From positions 186,001 through 250,000 of the forward strand of contig JAFCMP010000113.1 in assembly GCA_017506865.1 (NCBI GenBank): a stretch of DNA of 64,000 bases, in the 5' to 3' direction. The stretch comes from Tribonema minus (taxonomy: Eukaryota; Sar; Xanthophyceae; Tribonematales; Tribonemataceae). Below the pieces are notes generated by a model, which saw only the letters and a list, made by a program, of their open reading frames with translations, was not told the DNA's origin and made no database searches. Below are positions 9,561 through 19,887 of this stretch, piece by piece; within the stretch, counting starts at the first letter, position 1, and the number at the start of each line of letters is the position of its first letter. Both the position numbers and the translations under genes were made by a program.

Positions 9561-12500
9561 ATGCTCGTGAGGTCAGCAGCACGCGGAGCGGCAGCAGTTC
9601 GGCCACGGTCCACACCCTCTGCAGCACCATGCCTGCAGCAGTGCAGAAGCATATGGTCAGAGATGCCCATGGGGCCTCCTGACCCGATCCTGGGCCTGAC
9701 GGATGCTTTCAATAAGGACTCGGACAAGAGGAAGGTGTCATTGGGCGTTGGAGCGTACCGGTGAGAGCTGCTAATCACCACAAAGCTGCAAACCATCGCT
9801 CTTGGCCGTGAGATGATTGAAGAAGCTTGATTGCGCAGCTGCGAGCCCTGCGTGTGCAACGGCGACGCTGCAGCTATTTTGTTACAGGATACACCTCCTG
9901 GTGCTCTGGACCGGCTCGCAGGCATGCTTGTTTTCATGTTGGTGCCCTTGAAGCAAGGCGTCATTGGCGTGAATGGTGTTAGCCGTGCATGCAACAGCAA
10001 CTTGCGCACTTGGACAGACTGAAGCCGCGTTCGCTGGGCTAGACGCAGAAATGCCATGCGCCCACATCCTGCTCTCAACACCGGGAGAGAGCATCGCCGC
10101 ACCACAATGAGCAGGTTCCGAGGTCTGGTTTGAGATCGTGTGCTGCAATATCAAGGTGTGCACGCTAGTATCTCAAAATATCAAGGTGTGCACGCTAGTA
10201 TCTCATTGCATCACCTCTGCGCTTTCACTGCACTGACGCACACTCACAGAGGCGATGATGGCAAGCCATACATCCTGGAAACGGTGCGCAAGGCGGAGCA
10301 GCTAGTGATCAGCAAAAACATGAACCATGAGTACGCTGGCATCGCCGGTGGGTAATGATTTGCACCGTGCATGCATACTGGTAATCACTCTACACAAAGT
10401 TGGATTGCGCTCTTGCCACGATGCTTTTCAAAAACAGAGCCTGTGATGCATCAGCACACGCACTGCCTCCAGGCACTGCCACACACCTTATACACACGCG
10501 GTACTCGGGTTCCTGGAAGCTCAAGCACGTTGACAAGCTATTGCGCACTAGTACTTCTGTCCTGGACATCGATGACTGCCGCTGCAACAGGGCAATAGGG
10601 CCCACAGCCCACCGTAGCTCCTCAGAGCGTGCTGCTATTCAAAGCGAAGTATTTCAAAGTATGTGATTGCAGGGGTGCTGATGCGATGATGCCAAACAAT
10701 TATCCCTGTCCGAAGGCGGATGTGTGGACGAAACTGCGTAACTGACCACTGAGCATCGCACCCAGCATCACAGATGTAACAGCCGCCATACAGGAGCCAG
10801 AGTAGCCGTACGGTGCACCTGCGCTTCGGGATAGGGGGCAGGTTGCAGGTTGCAGCCCCCTGTGGCCTCGGACCACGCAAAGAGAGTTCCTGCAGTAGTG
10901 AAGTGCGTGTTGTGTGCTATCAGCTCACTTGCACCACGGCTGCTCAGACAAGCGTACTTTGCAGCTTTTGAGGCTGACATTCACATGTATGTATGCTTTG
11001 TGTTGCGTACATGGACAGTGCCATTGCACGCCAAACAATGCCAAGTCTGCATAAGGGGAGAGCGGGTGCTGTTGCGATGATGCCAAACAATTATCCCTGT
11101 CCGAAGGATTATGTGTGGATGAACACGCGTAACTGACCACTGAGCACACAGCAGCCGCTCGCCCCTCGCACTCTCCTCGTGTAACACAGTCAGTGGGCGC
11201 TGAGATTTCTCAGCACGCAGCAGATCTTGCATGCTACAATCAACAAGACGTGCGCGCGCGTACTTGCCTTGCGTTTTTGTGCATTGGTACGAATCGGTGC
11301 GTGGGCAGTGGCTGGTCTCCGGTCTGGCATCACTATCTCGTCGCTGCCAGTTGTACAGCCTGATGGGGCTGTCTGGAAAGGCAGGTAGGGGTATGTTACT
11401 CCAAAGTACACCACAGACCCTGCCTATACCTACGTACCCCGGGGCGCGCCGATGGCAATACACCTGCGTGTGCTCCGCGCAGTCTCTTTTCCCGCCTGCT
11501 TGGTGTCCCCGCCTTTGTGGGCTGTAGTGCGCTCAACAACAGTGCTTGGCGCCAATGACGCAGCCGCGCTCAAATGCGCACGTAAACCGTTGAGTCACTC
11601 ACAGCATGCGGTGTCGCTGTCCCGTTCCGCTCAGGCGTACCGAACTTCGTGAAGCTGTCCCTGGAGTTTGCGTACGGCACGGACTCGCAGGTAGGTGCGC
11701 ACATGCGGCAGCCACCTGAGCGCTGCGCAGTTCACCGCTGCACCCCTGCACAGTTCACCGCTGTACCTGCCAGTGCATGCGTCGGCCTCTTCCAACGATG
11801 ACCCTGTTGTGTGAGCGCCTAGGCTTGGGGTTAGGTGTAGGTAGGTACCCTGTACCCGTCGCCGTACGCACCGTCGCCAGCGCGAGCGCCCTCTTGCGCT
11901 GCTGCAGTGCGCGCCACCGGCGCAGGCGCTCTGCGCACGGCGGCATCGTGCGGCAGGCGCGCACTTTGAGCAAGGTCACGGTCACAGACCGTCGGGTTGT
12001 ACGTGCCGTCAGCGTGTACATCCCCTGTTTAGCGATGCTGCCGCGCTTGATCGTGCAGAGAGCCAGTAGTCTTATGTATGCATCTCCGCTGCACATCTGA
12101 GTCGAAAGCCTTGAAGTATCTGGAAGTTTTATCAGGCACCCGCCCATCTCAGCGCTGCATCCTCCTCATAGCGATGCCGTCCGTGCGCTGCTTGCGTGCC
12201 GCTGTGCGTGCGCTTATTGCCGCTGCTGCTGCTGCTGCGTGTGCTGCTGCTTCAGGCGCTCAAAGACAAGCGCGTCGCGGGCGTGCAGGTACGCCAAAAT
12301 ACGTACCTACCCTAAACCCTAGTTAGTGTGCAGGTTGCAGCCCTAGGGCAGGCGCGCAGTGCAGACGCTCTTTATGAGCGCTGCAGACCAGTGTCTCGTA
12401 AGAGCGTGTCGTGGGACGCGACGTGTGCATGGAGCGTCACTGATCATAATGTTTTACTGTAAATCACATCACAACTTCAAGTATGCTGGCTCTTGTCGCT

Positions 12501-15500
12501 GGGGGCTCAAGCGCCCCCTGCACGTGTGCCAGTGGGCAGGCAACGCAAAGTTGCGGGCGCGGGCAGGTTGAACTGGCGCCCTGTTCTTTGCGCTGGCCAC
12601 AAAGGCTTATGCTACAGTTCATGTACTTGAAAAGAGTGCAATACTGCGGCAGCGTGCTGGCGCGCATTACTCGTCACAACCCTCAGACACGCAGCTGGCA
12701 GGTGTTATAATCAAATCAGCTGGCAGTTATGATAGCAAAAAAACGCAGACACACCTCTTTCATCTCCCTCTCAACGATGATAGAACTAATAGAATTGATT
12801 GCAGTCACCAATATCAGAATGCGTGCTGGACAATGCTGCCCAGTTGGACTGCCGGCGGTGGGGTGGCGCGGAAGCAATGATGCCAAACAATTATCCCTGT
12901 CCGAAGGACGACGTGTGGATAAATACGCGTAACTGACCACTGAGCTCAAGCGCCGCCGCCGCCAACCAATGCAACTGGTGAATTCATGAGGCCAAGCTGC
13001 GCGTCAGCTGATCTGAAGTCTAACCCTAACGTACTCACAACTCTAGAAGAAGAAGCAAACGTATACCACAAAATAATCGAAGGCACTACATTATGCGCTG
13101 CGCGCCCGCTGCTCCTGAAGCTTTGTGAACGGAGAACATATGGTTGATGCAAAAAAGGTGATGGCGTTGCGTTCTGTGTGCTTGGTGTGTAGCTGGATTG
13201 TAAAACGAGCGCAGCCACCTACACAGCAAGCGATCACACCAGGAGTGCCTCCCCCCACACACATTTGCAAACTGCAACTTGCAACCGCAGACGCTATCGG
13301 GCACTGGCGCATGCCGCGTCGTCGGCGAGCTCCTGGGAAAGTTCCAGGGGGCCAAGGCGGGGGGCGGGCGCCCCCCCATCTACGTGCCCAACCCCACGTG
13401 GGGCAACCACATCCCCATCTTCAACAACGCCGGGATGGAGGTGAGAGGAGATGCAAGCATGCTAAGTACTGTTGAGGTTCATACAGATTCGTTGACCACG
13501 TGATATTTAGGTAATGGAGGTGAGAGGAAGTATATGTTGAGGTTTATACAGTTTCTTTGATATATACCACTTTAGTCTTGGGAGGAGCATACACAGGCAG
13601 GTGTGATGAAGCTGGGTTGTAGGAATTTGGGGGAGTCTCAGAGGCACTGCTCACGTGGGGCAACCACAGCCCCATCTTCAATAATGCCGGGATGGAGGTG
13701 AGAGGAGATGACAACGCATGTATGTCGCACGGTATATCTCTGTCTCGCATACTTCGAAGTACATGTGTTCACCAGGCCTATCATCACAATGGTTCATTTC
13801 TAGGGTTGGGGTTGTGTGCGTACTTTGACGCATTACAAAGTTTCTGCACTGACGTTGTTCAGCTTGCCGGTGCAGGTGCGCAAGTACCGCTATTATGACC
13901 CCAAGACCGTCGGCCTGGACTTTGAGGGTGAGTGTGTCTTTCAGAATATTCGACTTAAGAGTTGTTGTTGCTTGATTCTTCGCATCCGCGTCCAATGCTG
14001 CAGTGGCGATCGCTTCTCCATTATACCACTGCTCTGACCCCAACGTTGGTTTTCTGAGGGTGGTTGCTGCAGTGCCTGTTAATGTGTAATGCACAGTTGG
14101 CAGGGGCGTGCCCTTCAGGCAGCACAACTCTGCCGAGCCATGTACCTCAACAGTGACATCTCTTGCTTTTGAGCTCGTTGCTATAGCACGTTCTCTGCTA
14201 TGGCTTGGCATATTTGTAATACCGGATACCCCTAAACTCAGCGCCCCCCCCTCCCCCCCGAACACCCCCCCCCCCCGCCCCCTTTCTCGCCCCCCCGCAC
14301 CCCCCCACTACCCGTACCTCTTAAATGCCACAGGGCTGATCGCGGACGTCGAGCAGGCCCCCAAGGGCTCCGCATTCCTGCTGCACGCATGCGCGCATAA
14401 CCCCACCGGCGTGGACCCCACCCTCGACCAGTGGCGGCAGATCTCGCAGGCCATGAAGGTGAGCAAACCCCCTTCTATCGTGGTTAGCGGTGGTGAGGAC
14501 TGCCACAGGTGTGGTCGCAAGTGTTTGCGATGCCACGAAGACCAGTGAGGGCACACGGAGGTCCGTGCCTATCTCTATGTATGTGGGTACACACTAACGG
14601 GCGAGGATACCTGCGTCGACCAGTGGCGGCAGATCTCACAGGCCATCAAGGTGAGCAAACCCCTCCACAGTTGGGATGAGAGTAAACGAGTACTTTATGA
14701 GGACAGGGATGGCAGTTGTGTACTCGTCCTGTACTTGTGTACTCGTCCTGTAGGAGTACTCATGCTGTACGAGTACTGCTTCAGAAGTCATGTACGGGTA
14801 CGAGTACCTTTACGAGTGCTTACTGGTGACGAGCACTGCTGCAGGTGTGGTATCGAGCGGTTGCGGCGTTGCTAAGGTCGCACTGAGAGCAGACTGAGGT
14901 CCATATATACATGTGTGTATCCACATGCGTACCCAGTGGCGGCAGATCTGGCAGGCCATGAAGGTGAGAGAGCCCCCTACACGCTGTTGCAGTGATCAGG
15001 GCTGCTGCAGTTGCGATCTTTCACGCTGTTCAGACGCGAGGTTCATAGGTTTCTGCATGCATAATATATCGTTCTTTTGATTCGTTTCCATACAATACAT
15101 AATGCATACCTTCGGCGTGGACCACAGCCTCAACCAGCAATGGCAGGCCTTACGGGCGACAAGTGAAACCCCCTGGTACCCCCCCCCCTTATCGACTTAG
15201 GGTTAGACTAATCCTAAACCTAAACCAAAGCCACTGCCACACCACCACACGATCAGTTTTTTTTTGTGGGGAATGCTTCGCTACCTATCCTTGACTGTGC
15301 GCTGTCCTCCTATGTTCTGCTCGGACCCATGTGCGTTCGGATGGCATGTCTGCATGCTTCAACTCGGTCATGGTCTTCCGCATGCATACATGCGATGTTT
15401 TGAAGCATGCGATGTTTTGCATGCGTCACAGTATTACGAGCGTACACGAACTGTGTGCCCTGCTCTCGCTGTATACATTGCGGCTGCGAGTAAGCCTACT

Positions 15501-16844
15501 CCAAGCTTTTGCGCGTACATGAGCCACGTGTCCTCAACACTCTCTGCATTGCTGTGGCTCCGCATCGTCGCCAGGCGCAGGGGCACACGCCTCTTCCAAA
15601 CGCGTGCTTTTCGCGCATGCACAAACCGTGTGTACTCAACACTCTTTGCATTTCTGTGCGATGTCGTCAGGCGCAAGGGCACGTGGTCTTCTTCGACTGC
15701 GCGTACCAGGGCTTTGCCAGCGGCGACGCCGAGCACGACGCGGCAGCGCTCCGCATGTTTGTCGCTGACGGCCACAACGTAGCGCTGGGACAGGTGATCT
15801 TGAAGTTGTTGGTACTTCAACTGTGCTCGTTCGCTTAGGCGCCGCGTCGCATGATGCATTTTTTTACTTTACGGCAGCGCTGTGCATGTTTGTCGCCGAC
15901 GGCTGCAACGTGGCGCTGGGGCAGGTGACAGTTGAAGCTGTTGGTACTTCAACTGTGCTCGTTCGCTTAGGCGTCGCGGCGCATGATGCATTTTTTACTT
16001 TAGGCAGCGCTCCGCATGTTTGTCGCCGACGGCCACGACGTGGCGCTGCAGGTGATCTTGAAGTTGTGCTTGAAGTGTGCTTCTTTACGCATCGCATGAT
16101 ATATGCTTGCACGCTAGAGTGTTTTCTGCAAGAGTTGGGCGATTTGGTCCACACTTCAGGAGTACGTCAAAGATGATGCGCAGCGCTGTGCATCAGCCTT
16201 TGTCACTTCATGCACGGTAGTATTACAGCAGGCGGCGTGTGAGGCCTGCACGGGACCGTCGGGTGCGCTGAGCGTTGTGCCCTGCATGCGCCACTTCACT
16301 GACACCCCCCCCCCCCCCCCCCCAACGCCCCGCGCCGCGCGCAGTCCTTTGCCAAGAACTTTGGCCTGTACGGCGAGCGCATCGGCGCGCTGAGCGTTGT
16401 GTGCGCGGACCTCGAGGAGGCGGCGCGCGTGGAGTCGCAGTTGAAGTTGGTGATCCGCCCCATGTACAGCAACCCGCCCGTGCACGGCGCGCGGCTGGTG
16501 TCTGAGATACTGAGCGACGCTGCGCTGCGCGCAGAGTGGGCGGGCGAGTGCCGCGGCATGGCGGAGCGCATCACGGCGATGCGCGTGGCGCTGAGGTGAG
16601 ACAAGAGTTCAATTAATTGTTGTGAACTTCAACAGTTTGAACTTCAGGGCGCGCTACGCAGGCGCGGCGCCGCGTCACCGCGCGCGCGCGCCGCGCCGGA
16701 CGCCATCGATGGACATGCGGCCCGAGTAGTGATGCAAGCGTCACGCTTCAGGCAGCCTTTGTGAACTTCAATGATGCTCACACTCCAGGCAGGAGGACTC
16801 CACCTACCTTTGTGGTGCATGCAATGAGCACCGTGTGTGTGCGT

Positions 16845-16881
<37 letters not shown>

Positions 16882-18135
16882 GGGGATTCTGCGGCGGCGG
16901 CGCGAGCAGCGGGCGTGCGAGCGGCGACAGTCGATAGCAGCAGCGCTCGGCAGCAGCAAATAGCATGTAGACATGTGTGCGCGCGCGTGTGTATGTATGT
17001 GTGTGAATGACGAACTGCGCGTGCTGCGCGCTCCCGCCCGCTCGCCCGCGCGTGCAGGGAGTCGCTGGAGAAGCGCGGCAGCGGCCCTCGACAGCAGCAG
17101 CGCTCGCCAGCTGCGAGCGGCCTATAAACCTGCCCATGCCTGTGTGTGTATGTGCCTGTGCGTGTGTGAAGGCATATGAACCTCTTCCGTGTTTGTGCGT
17201 GCGTGCGTGAATGACAAACCGCTCCCGCCCGCCCACTCACCCGCGCGCAGGGAGTCGCTGGAGAAGCGCGGCAGCGCGCGCGACTGGTCCCACATCACCG
17301 ACCAGATCGGCATGTTCTGCTACACGGGGCTCACGACGGAGGAGGTGCTCAAGATCCGCGCCGACAGGTGCGTGCGCGCAACCCCTAGTCCTAACCCTAC
17401 GCCCCATGTGCGTCCTAGCCCTGAGTGTACAACCCCTAGCCCTAGCCCTAGGCCCAATGCGCTTCCCAGCCCTGAGTGTACTGCCAATTTCAACGTCAAG
17501 AAAAAAGCAGCTCTGTGAGGTGCCACAACTGCCGAGCACTGATCGCCCGCTCGTCCAGCGCTGGGCACATCGATTCCAAGCACGCGTGCGGGAGGGAGAC
17601 GCACGCTTGCGTACACGTGCGGGCCGCTGCGACGGAACAAGTAACCGCTTCAAAACAACAAAAAAAACAAGTCGCATCAAATCCGCCTCAGGTCTGCTGC
17701 TCTTTGGCACGTCTACTTCACGAGCAACATGCGCTAATCTGTGGTTATCGTGGGCAGGGGTACACGATGTATGACAACGATTACTCTGAAGTTTATGATG
17801 ACTTACAGATGATTTGTGTACATGATACCATATTGGTACATCTTCTCCATGGTGTTAGACTCGTCTACATATATGGTTACAGGGCAGGCTACAATGTATC
17901 ATGAGCATGTGCTTCCCGAAGTGTATGATGATGCGATGCACGTGATGTGTTACATGCTACATGCTGGCAGGTCAATCTTCATCTTCAACTACCTGTAAAT
18001 CGTTCTTGGCGCCCGCTGCTCGCTGCTGCGCGCAGGCACGTCTACTTCACGGGCGACGGGCGCATCTCCATGGCGGGCCTCACGTCCACCAACGTCGACT
18101 ACGTCGGCGAGAGCATCTTCCAGGTGGCGGGCTGA
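9561..18135 (+). CDS. Aspartate aminotransferase, mitochondrial type
   Basis: PLP enzyme interconverting aspartate plus 2-oxoglutarate and oxaloacetate plus glutamate. Eleven exons join in phase to 434 codons plus stop, the usual length for the mitochondrial form: 9561-9760, 10250-10347, 11635-11690, 12256-12288 (33-base microexon, [11 protein letters not shown]), 13291-13440, 13876-13927, 14334-14458, 15671-15793, 16345-16595, 17251-17367, 18036-18135. Visible motifs: [19 protein letters not shown], the phosphate-binding SGTGA loop, [21 protein letters not shown], the Schiff-base lysine (about residue 283) in [14 protein letters not shown], and the C-terminal [10 protein letters not shown] arginine. 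The N-terminal 30 residues are rich in Arg, Ala and Ser without acids, as in a mitochondrial presequence. Introns hold three snoRNA-like copies and several repeated splice junctions. Family assignment is certain; targeting is inferred. Confidence 0.95.
10674..10762 (+). ncRNA. Probable C/D-box snoRNA, copy 1 (intron 2 of the aminotransferase)
   Basis: A terminal stem GGTGCTGATGC (10674-10684) pairs with GCATCGCACC (10753-10762) with one bulge. Just inside are a C box ATGATGC (10686-10692, 6 of 7 to RTGATGA) and a D box CTGA (10749-10752). The internal antisense element TTATCCCTGT (10700-10709) sits directly before a D'-like CCGA and is complementary to ACAGGGATAA, a highly conserved large-subunit rRNA sequence. 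By the D'+5 rule the middle G of GGG would be 2'-O-methylated, the job of yeast snR38-type guides as I recall them. The host is transcribed in the same direction. Confidence 0.7.
11065..11156 (+). ncRNA. Probable C/D-box snoRNA, copy 2 (intron 2 of the aminotransferase)
   Basis: Same-length core as copy 1: C box ATGATGC (11077-11083), guide TTATCCCTGT (11091-11100), D'-like CCGA (11101-11104), C'-like TGGATGA and D box CTGA (11140-11143). The outer stem has changed sequence but can still pair (GCTGT-GC with GC-ACAGC). Unpaired spacer bases differ from copy 1 while boxes and guide are identical. Confidence 0.7.
12862..12957 (+). ncRNA. Probable C/D-box snoRNA, copy 3 (intron 4 of the aminotransferase)
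   Basis: C box ATGATGC (12877-12883), guide TTATCCCTGT (12891-12900), D'-like CCGA, D box CTGA (12940-12943). The outer stem GGCGC (12865-12869) pairs with GCGCC (12950-12954) and an inner GC pairs with GC next to the boxes, with different bases from copies 1 and 2. The paired changes support a folded RNA rather than a dead repeat. Confidence 0.7.
13651..13700 (+). repeat. Copy of aminotransferase exon 5 donor junction
   Basis: The end of exon 5 (CACGTGGGGCAACCAC, then CCCATCTTCAA, GCCGGGATGGAG and GTGAGAGGAGATG) is repeated about 250 bp downstream inside intron 5, with a few substitutions. The donor GTGAGA is kept. A weaker fragment (atggaggtgagagga) lies between them near 13514. Confidence 0.85.
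14600..14965 (+). repeat. Two copies of aminotransferase exon 7 donor junction
   Basis: The exon 7 end, CGACCAGTGGCGGCAGATCT then CGCAGGCCATGAAG|GTGAGC, recurs at about 14618-14660 (CGACCAGTGGCGGCAGATCT, ATCAAG|GTGAGC) and 14935-14970 (CAGTGGCGGCAGATCT, ATGAAG|GTGAGA). Both copies keep a usable donor. Confidence 0.85.
14687..14835. repeat. Minisatellite of gtactcgt-type units
   Basis: Irregular short repeats built from tgtactcgtcctgtac and acgagtac, some as inverted pairs, within intron 7 of the aminotransferase. Confidence 0.7.
15845..16060 (+). repeat. Two copies of aminotransferase exon 8 donor junction
   Basis: The exon 8 end (GGCAGCGCTCCGCATGTTTG, TCGCTGACGGCCAC, GTAGCGCTGGGACAG|GTGATCTTGAAG) recurs at about 15872-15935 and 16003-16062, with the intron side (ttgaagttgttggtacttcaactgtgctcgttcgcttaggcg) also repeated between the first two. 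Period is about 127 bp. Confidence 0.9.
16306..16322. repeat. Poly-C run before exon 9 acceptor
   Basis: Uninterrupted C run forming the polypyrimidine tract of the exon 9 acceptor (16345). Confidence 0.8.
16838..16880. repeat. (GT)n microsatellite
   Basis: gt/tgtg repeat with a few interruptions in intron 9 of the aminotransferase. Confidence 0.95.
17040..17085 (+). repeat. Copy of aminotransferase exon 10 acceptor junction
   Basis: GCAGGGAGTCGCTGGAGAAG then CGCGGCAGCG at about 17055-17085 duplicates the exon 10 start (17247-17276), including the CAG acceptor, about 192 bp upstream. After the shared part the copy lacks the coding continuation. Confidence 0.85.
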
Positions 18136-18232
18136 GGAACAGGGCAGCAGCGCTCCACACCCTCTGACCGCAGCACCTCTGCGCAGTCTGCTGGCTGGCG
18201 ACGCTCCGCGCGCGCCGAGTCTCGGTGGCAGC

Positions 18233-18480
18233 GCTCGGCAGTCTGAGTGGCAGCGCTCAGCGGTCTGAGAGTGGCAACGCTCAGGGTCTGAGTGGCAACG
18301 CTCAGCAGCAGTATCAGCAGTCAGAGTGGCAATGCTCAGCAGTCTGAGTGGCAACGCTCAGGAGTGTGAGCAGCAGTGCTCAGCAGACTGGGTGTGGAGC
18401 GGCAACGCTTTCAGGAGACTGTGGAGTGGCAAACGCTCAGCAAAGGGGGGAGCATCAACGCTCAGCAGACTAGAGACGAG
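18233..18480. repeat. Minisatellite, 20-22 bp units
   Basis: At least ten imperfect units of GTCTGAGTGGCAACGCTCAG begin about 100 bp after the aminotransferase stop codon, so they may lie in its 3' UTR. Confidence 0.85.
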
Positions 18481-19887
18481 GCAGCGCTCGGCGGGCTCAA
18501 GGGCACCACCACCCCAGCGCTCAGACGCAGCAGGCCGCGGCGTTTTTGTACCTCATTTCCGAGGTGTGGTAGTGGCATTTATGGGTCGTGCTCGCTGCTG
18601 AGGCGAGTGCACAGGGGTTGTCCCCCAAGACAGCAGCCGCTGCGGCGTCCGAGGTTCATTGCCAGGGGGGTTTTGGGGGGCCACTTTTTATAATGGGCTG
18701 GTTTGTTTAGGGCCTTGATACACATTACCACTGGCCCTTACCCCAACAGGCTACATTGTTTATATCGTCGTGCATCTGGGTGTTCCGTCTGTGTATGCCT
18801 TTCATGCAATCATAATGTTGCGATGTTTTGCATCGGCCACTGTTTGAAGACTGAAGCAGCAGCGATGTGCCTGCATGTGCTTTGGTCTTGACATCTGGAT
18901 GCTGCCAACTCGGAAGAAAACAGCGCAGTTGTCAGCTGCATGGCATATGAACCAGGAGCCAGACTGCAAAGTGGTGTCTGTTTCATTTGCATGCGGCACC
19001 TGAGCCTGCAATGGCAAAGATGAAAGCAGCAATGTTGACTCACTGACTGTGCCACTGCTTATTGTTGCAAAAAAACAGAGCAGCTTGTCAAGTGTCATTA
19101 AGGACTGTTGTGCAGTGGCGGAGCAAAGCCCTGCAGCATTCTTCAATCAGCTTTGACACATCTTCTAGGAGCAGGACAAAAACACGACCGCATCGTGAGA
19201 AAAGCTATCCCTGGCAATGATCACACACAGAGCAATGGCGGCCATCATCATGTATCTGCGAGAGTTGTTGCGTCGCATGCAGCTGAACACACCAGACAAC
19301 CTCGCACAACAACAGGAATTGCGCACAGATCAGAGTCCCGATCTTGATGTGTTACATTTGCTTCGCGGGCACCATTGAAGGGAGTCCTAATCAGGAGCGG
19401 TATGCATAACCGAAATATCATCAGGAGTGACACCATAGCCAACAAGGAACTGCCCATGAAGAGCGCCACTTTGAGCGCATATGCAGTAGAATACCCCCCC
19501 TCCCCCCCCCCCCCCCTTCCCCTTTCAATCGCTAGTTGCTTACGCTATGCCACATTGCCCCGGGAGCACTGCCATGCAGCGGTCACGCCGGAGCAGCAAA
19601 ACCCCACCACAGTAATGGCGCCAACAGTCTTGCTGCGTGAGAGACATGCACCCGATATCCAGCGCCCCACGTTGTCGTGTGCAATACAGAGTTGTACCCC
19701 CCCCCCCCCCCAAATCCTGCCTCGAAGCCTACTCCGCTCCGCACTCGTCTTTTGCAGGCCTGCTGCCCCCCTACGCAGACCGGACACTCAACACGCCGAC
19801 AGCGCTGGCGGCAGCAGCACCGGCGGCAGCAGCAGCAAAGCCAGCGGTGCACGCCCCCATTTCCTCCCTCTCTCGGCGTTAGATACG
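18481..19887. other. Convergent intergenic spacer
   Basis: Lies between the 3' ends of the aminotransferase (+) and the DJ-1-like gene (-). The middle (18700-19480) is notably less GC-rich than the genes. C runs occur at 19496-19515 and 19696-19711. Short open frames here show no domain. Confidence 0.5.
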
